A stretch of DNA of 64,000 nt from assembly GCF_014645355.1 (NCBI RefSeq), contig NZ_BMLS01000009.1:124001-188000 (forward strand). The letters are read 5' to 3'. Made by a program: the position numbers and the translations under genes. The notes under the pieces were generated by a model. It made no database searches and was not told the origin of the DNA. It saw nothing but the letters and a program-made list of their open reading frames with translations. Below, in pieces: positions 54,487-62,281 of this stretch. The DNA comes from Bowmanella pacifica (lineage in GTDB: Bacteria > Pseudomonadota > Gammaproteobacteria > Enterobacterales > Alteromonadaceae). The first letter of the stretch is position 1, and the number at the start of each line of letters is the position of its first letter.

Positions 54487-54924
54487 TTAAACGGGCATCG
54501 AGGCACGATCGACATAGCCAGACAACTCTGCCAACTCTTGCAACCAACCTTGTACATTCAGTTGCTGTTGTTTGTGGGTTAAGAAGCCAGACTCTTTGAG
54601 TTTCAGAAGCGTCCCCTGTCCTTCTGATTCCAGCCACCATTCAACCAGGGTGGATGTTGTTTCGTCAAAGGAGACATCTTGGTCAGCCATCCAGCGCCAG
54701 GCCAGGTAATGAGGCGCGTCAACCTGCTCTATACGCATGGCATAGCGGCCAGTACAAATCTCTGCTGGCCATTCAAACCAGCCTTCACAGCCTGCTTCTA
54801 GCTGGAATTCGGCCTTTGAACCAAACCAGCAAGCCACCTGCTTAGGATCACTGATTGCCGCCCAGACTTTGTCAATAGATGCAGTAAGGCGCAGCTCACG
54901 GTTAATACTGTCAATCTTGCTCAT
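54487..54924 (-). CDS. SRPBCC/AHSA1 domain protein
   Basis: 145 residues from the ATG at 54924 (MSKIDSINRELRLTASIDKVW); the frame is open further upstream but that part overlaps the regulator gene and is not family-like. ASIDKVWAAISDPKQVACWFG and the TLVEWWLESEGQGTLLKLKESGF block are typical of Aha1-like START-fold proteins, which often pair with an ArsR regulator in two-gene operons. The ligand is unknown. Overlaps the regulator by 14 bases. Confidence 0.9.
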   Translation of the reverse strand: MSKIDSINRELRLTASIDKVWAAISDPKQVACWFGSKAEFQLEAGCEGWFEWPAEICTGRYAMRIEQVDAPHYLAWRWMADQDVSFDETTSTLVEWWLESEGQGTLLKLKESGFLTHKQQQLNVQGWLQELAELSGYVDRASMPV

Positions 54925-55225
54925 GCTGTTCTCCCAAATAGGTTTTGAGGCGGGACAATCTGTCGTCCCACTGCTCGGCAAAAGGTTGCAACCACAGCGC
55001 CACTTTCTCCATGGGCTTGGGGTTGAGTTCGTGGATACGTTCCTTGCCACAATAACGGGCATTCACCAACTTGGCCTTTACCAGCATATTCAGATGTTTA
55101 GTGATCGCCTGACGACTGATAGGTAAGCCCTCGCCCAGTTGTTTAATGGACAAAGGACCACGCTGCCATAAGGCTTCAATTAATTGGCGACGAACAGGGT
55201 CTGAAAGGGCAGTGAAAATATCCAT
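54911..55225 (-). CDS. ArsR-family transcriptional regulator
   Basis: 104 residues. Winged helix-turn-helix: DPVRRQLIEALWQRGPLSIKQLGEGLPISRQAITKHLNMLVKAKLV. The usual ArsR metal-binding cysteine motif is absent, so it belongs to the non-metal subgroup that accompanies SRPBCC proteins. A perfect palindrome 11 bases upstream is its likely operator, implying autoregulation. Confidence 0.9.
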   Translation of the reverse strand: MDIFTALSDPVRRQLIEALWQRGPLSIKQLGEGLPISRQAITKHLNMLVKAKLVNARYCGKERIHELNPKPMEKVALWLQPFAEQWDDRLSRLKTYLGEQHEQD

Positions 55226-55236
55226 ACTCCAACCTT

Positions 55237-55256
55237 ATGCAACCAATTGGTTGCAT
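55237..55256. promoter_or_regulatory. 20-base palindromic operator of the ArsR/SRPBCC operon
   Basis: ATGCAACCAATTGGTTGCAT is a perfect palindrome, centred about 21 bases before the regulator ATG. Confidence 0.75.
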
Positions 55257-55310
55257 GTCAAACTCATTCAAAAATTAATTGGGTGAAATCTTTATTGGTG
55301 CGAGAAAAGT

Positions 55311-55338
55311 AAAAAGCCCGGCGAGTGCCGGGCTTTTT
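55311..55338 (-). terminator. Terminator of the rpsP-rimM-trmD-rplS operon
   Basis: AAAAAGCCCGGC (55311-55322) pairs with GCCGGGCTTTTT (55327-55338): a strong GC stem with A and T runs on both sides, downstream of rplS. Confidence 0.93.
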
Positions 55339-55367
55339 CAGTAAGGTATGTCAACGGAAGATTAATC

Positions 55368-55727
55368 TTAGTTAAGCTTTTCTTTGATACGTGCAGACTT
55401 GCCGCTACGCTCGCGCAGATAGTACAGCTTGGCGCGACGTACCGCACCGCGGCGCTTAACTTCGATAGAAGCTACAGCCGGGCTGTGAGTCTGGAATACA
55501 CGCTCAACGCCTTCACCGCTGGAAATCTTACGTACGGTAAATGCAGAGTGCAGACCACGGTTACGCTTGGCGATAACTACACCTTCGTAAGCCTGAAGAC
55601 GCTCTTTGTCGCCTTCCTTAACGCGCACCTGAACGACTACAGTGTCACCTGGGCCGAAAGCAGGAACGTCTTTTTTCAACTGTTCTTCTTCAATACGCTT
55701 GATGATATCTTGATTGATTTTGCTCAT
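55368..55727 (-). CDS. rplS: 50S ribosomal protein L19
   Basis: 119 residues starting [20 protein letters not shown] (the second of two adjacent ATG codons is used here). [56 protein letters not shown] and the basic tail fit L19, which sits at the interface of the 50S and 30S subunits. Last gene of the rpsP-rimM-trmD-rplS operon. Confidence 0.98.
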   Translation of the reverse strand: MSKINQDIIKRIEEEQLKKDVPAFGPGDTVVVQVRVKEGDKERLQAYEGVVIAKRNRGLHSAFTVRKISSGEGVERVFQTHSPAVASIEVKRRGAVRRAKLYYLRERSGKSARIKEKLN

Positions 55728-55746
55728 CATAACCTCTCATCCTGGA

Positions 55747-56523
55747 TTAACTGTCATCATGCTGCAAAGGCGTTTGCTGCTGGGCAATTTCATCTTGAAA
55801 CTGCCTCAATAAGCGCTTTTGCTCCTCAGTCAGAGCCAGGTCGTTTAACAATTCAGGGCGTCGTTGCCAGGTTCTCCCCAGCGACTGTTTTAAACGCCAC
55901 TGCCTGATTTTTTCGTGATTGCCAGATAATAAAACATCTGGCACCAGGCAACCGTCGAGGTTCTCCGGACGGGTATAGTGCGGACAATCCAGCAGCCCAT
56001 CATTAAATGAGTCTTGCTCAGCGGATTGCTCATGTCCCAGCACACCGGGAACAAATCGCGCTATTGCGTCCATCAACACCATGGCCGGGAGTTCCCCGCC
56101 ACTGAGTACGTAGTCGCCGATTGACCATTCTTCGTCAACTTCGGCTTCTATGACTCGCTCGTCGATGCCTTCGTAGCGGCCAGCAACCAGGATCAGGTTT
56201 TCCGATTCGGAAAGCCGTCGTACCCCTTGCTGATCCAGCTTTTGGCCCTGGGGCGATAAATAAATCACCTTGGGCTTATCCCCTGCCGCCTGTTTAGCTG
56301 CATGGATAGCGTCTGTCAGCGGTTGCACCATCATCAGCATACCGGGCCCACCGCCATAAGGTCGGTCGTCCACGGTACGATGTTTATCATGGGTAAAGTC
56401 TCTCGGATTGAAACACTCTACTTGCAACAAACCGGATTTGACTGCCCGACCAAACACACCTTGTTGGGTGAAATTATCGAACATGTCAGGGAACAGGCTG
56501 ACCACACAAAATTTGCGTGTCAT
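55747..56523 (-). CDS. trmD: tRNA (guanine37-N1)-methyltransferase
   Basis: 258 residues from the ATG at 56523, which overlaps the rimM stop by one base; earlier in-frame codons would run into rimM. SPOUT-fold methyltransferase: [53 protein letters not shown] and the AdoMet-knot segment [20 protein letters not shown]. Methylates G37 of tRNAs reading CNN codons and prevents frameshifts. Confidence 0.97.
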   Translation of the reverse strand: MTRKFCVVSLFPDMFDNFTQQGVFGRAVKSGLLQVECFNPRDFTHDKHRTVDDRPYGGGPGMLMMVQPLTDAIHAAKQAAGDKPKVIYLSPQGQKLDQQGVRRLSESENLILVAGRYEGIDERVIEAEVDEEWSIGDYVLSGGELPAMVLMDAIARFVPGVLGHEQSAEQDSFNDGLLDCPHYTRPENLDGCLVPDVLLSGNHEKIRQWRLKQSLGRTWQRRPELLNDLALTEEQKRLLRQFQDEIAQQQTPLQHDDS

Positions 56524-57053
56524 CAGAAGTCTGGTTCCCAATCCACCGTGATGGTTTTCGCCGCGGGATCCACTTTCTTAACCACTTGGTCAATAAGATA
56601 AGGGATCATGCGTTCTTTTTGTCCAAAGGCGTCATTAATATTGGCTTTAACCACCAGTACGTCGTTAGAGCCGGTTTCGAACAATTCTCTGACGGTACCC
56701 AAGTTGTAACCTTTTTCGGTTACCACTTGCATGCCCACCAGATCACGCCAGTAAAAATCGCCCTCTTCCAGTTCAGGAAGTTGCTCAGCCGAAATCACGA
56801 TTTCCAGATTCTTCAGTCTGTCGACTGCGTCACGGTCATCTACACCGGCCAGCTTGGCAATTAACCCTTTGTTATGTTCACGCCATTGGTCAACCTTCAG
56901 TTCTTTCAATCCACCTTCCGACTTCAAAAGCCAGGGCGCGTAATCGAAAATACCCTCGGGTTGATCGGTATAAGAGGTGATCTTGACCCAACCTTTAACA
57001 CCATAGGGTGCCCCGATTTTGCCTACCACCAGAGTTTCAGACGCGTCACTCAT
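56523..57053 (-). CDS. rimM: 16S rRNA processing protein RimM
   Basis: 176 residues. [21 protein letters not shown] is the family N-terminus; the PRC-barrel half has [23 protein letters not shown] and the C-terminal [24 protein letters not shown]. Assists assembly of the 30S head through S19. Between rpsP (22-base gap) and trmD (1-base overlap). Confidence 0.97.
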   Translation of the reverse strand: MSDASETLVVGKIGAPYGVKGWVKITSYTDQPEGIFDYAPWLLKSEGGLKELKVDQWREHNKGLIAKLAGVDDRDAVDRLKNLEIVISAEQLPELEEGDFYWRDLVGMQVVTEKGYNLGTVRELFETGSNDVLVVKANINDAFGQKERMIPYLIDQVVKKVDPAAKTITVDWEPDF

Positions 57054-57075
57054 TCCTATACCTCAGCAGACTGGC

Positions 57076-57327
57076 TTAAGCCGCTGCTTTTTTTGCATCT
57101 TTAACCAAGCGAGCAACGCGGTCAGACAGGCTTGCACCTACACCAACCCAATGCTCTACACGGTCCAGATCGATACGCAGTTTTTCTTCCTGACCTTGAG
57201 CAGTCGGGTTGAAAAAGCCGATGTTTTCGATGAAACGACCATCGCGCGCACGGCGGCTGTCAGCCACCACGACCTGATAAAATGGAGCTTTTTTAGCGCC
57301 ACCACGCTGTAAACGAATAGTAACCAT
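57076..57327 (-). CDS. rpsP: 30S ribosomal protein S16
   Basis: 83 residues: [40 protein letters not shown] and [19 protein letters not shown] match S16 end to end. First gene of the operon; the repeat-containing gap to ffh lies upstream. Confidence 0.98.
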   Translation of the reverse strand: MVTIRLQRGGAKKAPFYQVVVADSRRARDGRFIENIGFFNPTAQGQEEKLRIDLDRVEHWVGVGASLSDRVARLVKDAKKAAA

Positions 57328-57453
57328 AGTTGCCTCTAAACTCGTTAAGCGTTGACATTACCTTACTTACCTTTCATCACTGACATCAAAGCCAGGTTGA
57401 AGGGCCGCGGTATTGTACGGATTTTACTTATAAATGCAAGGATAAATACGGAG

Positions 57454-57510
57454 TGGCAGTTGGCAGTTGGCAGTTGGCAGTTGGCAGTTGGCAGTTGGCA
57501 GTTGGCAGTT
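57454..57510. repeat. Heptanucleotide tandem repeat between ffh and rpsP
   Basis: Eight perfect copies of TGGCAGT plus one base. A single inverted 11-base copy, ACTGCCAACTG, lies at 57546-57556, so the array can fold onto it as a hairpin with a loop of at least 36 bases. The array lies downstream of the ffh stop and upstream of the rpsP start. Confidence 0.97.
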
Positions 57511-57565
57511 CAGATTGAACCTAGCCCATCGCTGGTCAACTGATGACTGCCAACTGATATCTTTA

Positions 57566-58942
57566 TTAGCGGCGAGGGAACATACCGCCTGGTCCACCTG
57601 GTGGCATCATGCCCTTCATGCGCTGCATCATTTTTTGCATACCGCCGCCGGACATCTTCTTCATCATCTTCTGCATCTGAGTAAACTGCTTAAGCAGACG
57701 ATTGACATCTTGGATCTGCGTACCTGATCCCGCGGCAATGCGACGCTTACGCGACCCTTTAATAAGGTCAGGATTGGCTCGCTCGCCAGGCGTCATGGAA
57801 TTGATAATGGCTTCCAGCTGATTAAAGCTTTTTTCGTTAGCCTTTTCCTTGATTTGCTCGCTCATGTTGCCCATTCCCGGCAACTTATCCAGCATGGACA
57901 TCATACCGCCCATATTACGCATCTGCTCAAGTTGCTCTTTGAAGTCCTGCAGGTCAAAGCCTTTGCCCTTTTGGATCTTCTTCGCCATTTTCTGGGCTTT
58001 GTCTTTATCAACCTTGCGCTCGACCTCTTCAATGAGGCTCAGTACATCACCCATACCCAGAATACGTGACGCCACACGATCCGGATGGAAAGGCTCTAAG
58101 GCATCCGACTTCTCACCCATACCGAGGAATTTAATCGGCTTACCTGTGATATGACGTACCGACAACGCGGCACCGCCACGAGCATCACCGTCAGCCTTGG
58201 TTAGAATAACCCCGGTTAAAGGAAGTGCATCGTTAAAGGCTTTAGCAGTATTGGCCGCATCCTGCCCCGTCATGGCGTCTACCACAAACAAAGTTTCTAC
58301 CGGTTTAACCGCTGCATGCAGGTCCTTTATCTCGTCCATCATGCTTTCGTCGACGTGCAAACGACCGGCGGTATCCACCAACAGCACATCGTAGAACTGT
58401 TTTTTGGCGTATTCTATGGCGCCGTTAACTATATCAATGGGTTTTTGGCTGATATCGGACGGGAAAAAACTTACCTGTACCTCATTAGCCAGAGTTTCCA
58501 GCTGTTTAATGGCCGCCGGGCGGTATACGTCCGCACTGACAACCAAGACCTTTTTCTTTTCCCGCTCCCGCAGAAAACGCGCCAGTTTACCGACACTGGT
58601 GGTTTTACCTGCACCTTGTAAACCGGCCATCATCACCACAGCCGGGGGCTGCGCCGATAAGGCCAATTTTTCGTTGGCCTGGCCCATAATGGCCTCAAGT
58701 TCGCCACGTACAATCTTAACGAACACTTGACCCGGATTAAGGCTCTTGCTGACTTCAATGCCAACGGCTTTCTCTTTAACCTGGTTAATAAACTCGCGCA
58801 CCACAGGTAAAGCCACGTCAGCTTCCAACAAGGCCATCCTGACTTCACGCAGTGTGTCCTTGATGTTGTCCTCAGTCAGTCGGCCACGACCACTGATATT
58901 CTTCAGGGTCTGTCCCAAGCGTTCGGTAAGATTTTCAAACAT
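57566..58942 (-). CDS. ffh: Signal recognition particle GTPase Ffh
   Basis: 458 residues from MFENLTERLGQTLKNISGRG (ATG at 58942); upstream in-frame sequence is not conserved. N and G domains: GLQGAGKTTSVGKLARFL (P-loop), VLLVDTAGRLHVDE, LTKADGDARGGAALSV. The C-terminal M domain (about 300-458) is very rich in methionine and glycine (MMKKMSGGGMQKMMQRMKG) and binds 4.5S RNA and signal sequences. Targets membrane proteins to the translocon. Confidence 0.98.
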   Translation of the reverse strand: MFENLTERLGQTLKNISGRGRLTEDNIKDTLREVRMALLEADVALPVVREFINQVKEKAVGIEVSKSLNPGQVFVKIVRGELEAIMGQANEKLALSAQPPAVVMMAGLQGAGKTTSVGKLARFLREREKKKVLVVSADVYRPAAIKQLETLANEVQVSFFPSDISQKPIDIVNGAIEYAKKQFYDVLLVDTAGRLHVDESMMDEIKDLHAAVKPVETLFVVDAMTGQDAANTAKAFNDALPLTGVILTKADGDARGGAALSVRHITGKPIKFLGMGEKSDALEPFHPDRVASRILGMGDVLSLIEEVERKVDKDKAQKMAKKIQKGKGFDLQDFKEQLEQMRNMGGMMSMLDKLPGMGNMSEQIKEKANEKSFNQLEAIINSMTPGERANPDLIKGSRKRRIAAGSGTQIQDVNRLLKQFTQMQKMMKKMSGGGMQKMMQRMKGMMPPGGPGGMFPRR

Positions 58943-59227
58943 ATCAGGTATCATCCTTTTCGACGCCGACCTAGCGGAGTCTGGAATAAAAAAAGCAGGC
59001 AAAGAGCCGGTGCCGCGGATTATATAGGCGATGCCGCGCAATTTCCATGTGTAGGCCCCTTAACCTAACTGCGCCGGGCAACCTGTTGATATTCATTCTC
59101 ATTAGGCTGGTGAAGCAAAGTGCGAGGGGATATACTTGAGCGCCTACTTGGAGAACCGAGCATAAATCGGCGCAACATAAGCGGATACGGATTCATATAC
59201 TCAGATGCAAATCAATAAGGCTACAAG

Positions 59228-60022
59228 ATGTTCCTGTTAGGTTTGGCAGTAACCCTGCTCTATTTGGGCGCTGCTGTTCATATCGCCAGCAGACTATTTC
59301 ATCACGAAGGCCCTCGGCATAAATTCTCTGCCGCACTAGGGTCTATCGCGGTTATTTTGCACTTCTGGTTACTCACCGGCGATATATTCAGCCAGCCTGG
59401 GCAAAATATGAGCATTCTCAATGTGGCATCATTGATTGCCTGGATGATCACCCTGGCCATGACGATTGCCTCATTTAGCCTACCTAACGCCATTTTACTG
59501 CCGGTGGTGTACGGCTTCGCCTCGTTGACTGTACTACTGAACCTGTTCGTTCCTGATACCCATTTAATGCATATAGAAATGCGTCCAGGCCTTATTGCAC
59601 ATATCACCTTGGCATTATTTTCCTATGGCTGTTTGATGATAGGCATGCTGTATGCACTTCAACTGGCTTTTATTAATTTTCAACTTAAACGTAAGCAATT
59701 GTCGCTACTGCACTCCTCGCTACCGCCCTTGATGATTGTTGAGCAGATTCTTTTCAAATTGCTGCTGGTTGGTACAGTACTGTTAACTCTGTCGCTGATC
59801 AGTGGTTTTGTATTCCTCAATGATATGTTTGCTCAGCATCAGGTGCATAAAACCGTGCTATCCAGCCTGGCCTGGTTAGTGTTTGTGGTCTTGTTGGCTG
59901 GCCACTATCGCCTTGGCTGGCGTGGCCGTCCTGTTGTGATCGCCACCCTTATTGGCGCCCTGTTATTAACCCTCGCCTACTTCGGTAGTCGCTTTGTCAA
60001 AGAAGTTTTACTGGGAATGTAG
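59228..60022 (+). CDS. CcsA/YpjD-like inner-membrane protein
   Basis: 264 residues, about eight membrane helices, of the cytochrome c assembly (CcsA/CcmC-related) family. Visible are histidines at helix ends (HFWLLTGDI; LIAHITLALFSYGCLMIGMLYALQ; HKTVLSSLAWLVFVVLLAGHYRLGWRG), as in haem-handling homologues. Standing next to ffh and corB, it corresponds to E. coli YpjD, whose role is unclear. The 285 bases before it hold the divergent ffh and ypjD control regions; I see no distinct promoter there. Confidence 0.87.
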   Translation: MFLLGLAVTLLYLGAAVHIASRLFHHEGPRHKFSAALGSIAVILHFWLLTGDIFSQPGQNMSILNVASLIAWMITLAMTIASFSLPNAILLPVVYGFASLTVLLNLFVPDTHLMHIEMRPGLIAHITLALFSYGCLMIGMLYALQLAFINFQLKRKQLSLLHSSLPPLMIVEQILFKLLLVGTVLLTLSLISGFVFLNDMFAQHQVHKTVLSSLAWLVFVVLLAGHYRLGWRGRPVVIATLIGALLLTLAYFGSRFVKEVLLGM

Positions 60023-60111
60023 AATCGAGTTTGGCAAACTAGAGCGTCGAACAATTCCTTATGGCCTTTGGGGTCATAAGGAACCATTAAGACAACACAG
60101 GAACCCCATCT

Positions 60112-61413
60112 TTGGACGACATATCAACCGGCACGCTGTTTATCCTGCTTGCCATTCTCATATTGTTATCCGCGTATTTTTCCAGCTCAGAAACCGGCAT
60201 GATGTCCATCAACCGGTACCGACTCAAACATCTGGTCAAGGAAGAACATAAAGGCGCCATTCGCGTTCACAAATTGCTACTCAGGCCCGACCGCCTTATC
60301 GGCTTGATTCTTATTGGCAACAACCTGGTCAACATCGCCGCCTCAGCTATCGCAACCATTATCGGTATGCGTTTGTTTGGCGACGTAGGTATTGCCATTG
60401 CCACCTTTGCCCTGACCTTAGTTATTCTGGTGTTTGCAGAAGTCACACCAAAGACGCTGGCCGCCTTGTACCCAGAAAAAATATCCTTCCCAAGTTCAGT
60501 CATACTTCTGCCGATGCTGAAGCTATTCTATCCACTGGTTTTTATCATTAATGGCTTTACCAATGCTTTTTTAGTGCTGTTTCGTATCAGCCCCAAAAAC
60601 GGCGACGAGGACAGTTTAAGCAGAGAAGAACTGCGCACTGTCGTGCATGAAGCCGGCGCCATGATCCCCAAACAGCACCAGGATATGTTGGTAGGCATAC
60701 TGGATCTGGAAAAGGTCACGGCGGAAGACATTATGATCCCACGTAACGAAATAGTGGGTATTGATATCAATGACGATTGGAAAGCCATCCAGAAGCAGTT
60801 GATGCACTCTCAGCACACAAGGGTACTGCTTTACCGTGACACTATAGATGATGCCGTTGGCTTCATTCATGCCCGAGATGCCCTGCGACTAACGGCCAAG
60901 GATGAGTTTTCCAAATCCAATCTGTTACGCGCCGTCAGGGAAATTTATTTCACGCCGGAAAGTACGCCACTGCACACCTTGCTGTACAAGTTCCAATCAG
61001 CCAAAGAGCGCATTGGTTTGGTGGTAGATGAATACGGTGATATCCAGGGCCTGGTGACCTTGGAAGATATTCTGGAAGAGATTGTCGGTGATTTTACCAC
61101 CACCATACTGCCGACTCACAGCAAAGAAGTGAATATTGAGGATGACGGCAGTGTGATTGTGGATGGCAGTGCCAACATTCGTGATTTAAATAAAGAGATG
61201 GAATGGAGTCTGCCCATCGAAGGGCCTAAGACACTCAATGGACTGATTCTGGAGCACTTTGAGGAAATTCCACCTGAACAGGTATGCTGCCGCCTGGCGG
61301 GCTATCCGATGGAAATCGTTGAGATAAGCGAGAACATGGTCAAAACAGTACGAGTCAAACCCATGTACTTCAAAGAACCCGAACAAGGGCGCGGTGATAG
61401 CCTCGGCAACTAA
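60112..61413 (+). CDS. corB: CorB/HlyC-CorC family membrane protein (CNNM-like)
   Basis: 433 residues from a TTG at 60112 with AGGAA upstream. An N-terminal DUF21/CNNM membrane domain (about 1-190: SAYFSSSETGMMSINRYRLKHLV; LIGLILIGNNLVNIAASAIAT) is followed by a CBS pair (about 200-330: EDIMIPRNEIVGIDI; IGLVVDEYGDIQGLVTLEDILEEIVGD) and a CorC_HlyC domain (about 345-425). Members transport Mg2+ or regulate its export. It follows the CcsA-like gene by 89 bases. Confidence 0.9.
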   Translation: MDDISTGTLFILLAILILLSAYFSSSETGMMSINRYRLKHLVKEEHKGAIRVHKLLLRPDRLIGLILIGNNLVNIAASAIATIIGMRLFGDVGIAIATFALTLVILVFAEVTPKTLAALYPEKISFPSSVILLPMLKLFYPLVFIINGFTNAFLVLFRISPKNGDEDSLSREELRTVVHEAGAMIPKQHQDMLVGILDLEKVTAEDIMIPRNEIVGIDINDDWKAIQKQLMHSQHTRVLLYRDTIDDAVGFIHARDALRLTAKDEFSKSNLLRAVREIYFTPESTPLHTLLYKFQSAKERIGLVVDEYGDIQGLVTLEDILEEIVGDFTTTILPTHSKEVNIEDDGSVIVDGSANIRDLNKEMEWSLPIEGPKTLNGLILEHFEEIPPEQVCCRLAGYPMEIVEISENMVKTVRVKPMYFKEPEQGRGDSLGN

Positions 61414-61428
61414 ACAGACAAGCGGCAG

Positions 61429-61614
61429 TTAAGGATTATCCTCCTGCCGCAATCTTTTCTGGTGAATATTAGCCTTCAGACGCTCAACCTGATCATTCAG
61501 GCTGTTCAGTCGTTCAAAAATCCCTTTAAGCTCCTCGTCATAGACAAGGTCAGACTGCTCAACGTGATTTTCCAACACCTGACGCAACTGGGCTGGCAAA
61601 CTTTTACCTGGCAT
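61429..61614 (-). CDS. Small coiled-coil protein of unknown function
   Basis: 61 residues, cytoplasmic, predominantly helical with heptad-like Leu/Val spacing (FERLNSLNDQVERLKANIHQKRL). The ATG is preceded by an unusually strong purine-rich ribosome-binding site (GAGGAGGAGAG). No family recognised; size and composition are like a small adaptor or regulator. It is convergent with corB and lies downstream of sixA. Confidence 0.7.
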   Translation of the reverse strand: MPGKSLPAQLRQVLENHVEQSDLVYDEELKGIFERLNSLNDQVERLKANIHQKRLRQEDNP

Positions 61615-61680
61615 CTCTCCTCCTCCTCAAGAGTATTATCGGAGAATGTCAAAAAAGCTAAAGTCGGATAGCAGGAAAAC

Positions 61681-62145
61681 TTAAGGAATATATTGTCTGA
61701 TCAGCGATGCCCGACCGCTTTCAATATCATATTCCAACTGCGCAATGCCCGCCGTAGCAAACAACATAGAATGATAATGACCGCACAGCTCATCGACTAA
61801 GCTGCTGACAAATGGCATGTGACTGACAATAAGCAGGGTCTGGATTTGCTTATCTTCGCCAAGCAGAACCTGCAGATAATCGTGGAACAACGCTACTTGC
61901 CCATCAGGAGTGACATCAGTACTCACCTGCGTCCTCTCAATCGGCAGTTTATGCTTCACCGCCTCCAAGGTTTGACCAGCACGCACATAAGGACTGACCA
62001 ATACCCTATCAATATGGTCAACGATGTTATGTAACCAGGCACCACTGCTCCCGGCTTCTACCACTCCCTGCGGAGTTAAACAGCGGCTGGCATCATCAGT
62101 AAAGCGGTTCTCAGCCTCACCATGACGCATAATGAATATTTGCAT
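61681..62145 (-). CDS. sixA: Phosphohistidine phosphatase SixA
   Basis: 154 residues from MQIFIMRHGEAENRFTDDA (ATG at 62145). RHG with the catalytic histidine, VLVSPYVRAGQTLEAV, and the second histidine in LIVSHMPFVSSLVDELCGH fit SixA, which dephosphorylates phosphohistidine on phosphotransferase-system and Hpt proteins. Divergent from the M16 peptidase gene. Confidence 0.92.
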   Translation of the reverse strand: MQIFIMRHGEAENRFTDDASRCLTPQGVVEAGSSGAWLHNIVDHIDRVLVSPYVRAGQTLEAVKHKLPIERTQVSTDVTPDGQVALFHDYLQVLLGEDKQIQTLLIVSHMPFVSSLVDELCGHYHSMLFATAGIAQLEYDIESGRASLIRQYIP

Positions 62146-62281
62146 TAACAGCTCAATTATCCAAAATCTGTGGAAAATACCAAGACGCAAGGGTAACAGA
62201 CAAAAAGGACGGACAGCCTTGGTTGCAATTTGCCACGTTATCCTATTTGATACCCTATATACCAACCAGCAGGTCTAGCAC

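Noticed and set aside
54422-54640. 72-residue minus-strand frame overlapping the SRPBCC gene
   Set aside because: No start signal or recognisable domain; it shares most of its length with the SRPBCC gene in another frame.
57454-57510. CRISPR array
   Set aside because: The unit is only 7 bases with no spacers and there are no cas genes; it is a simple tandem repeat.
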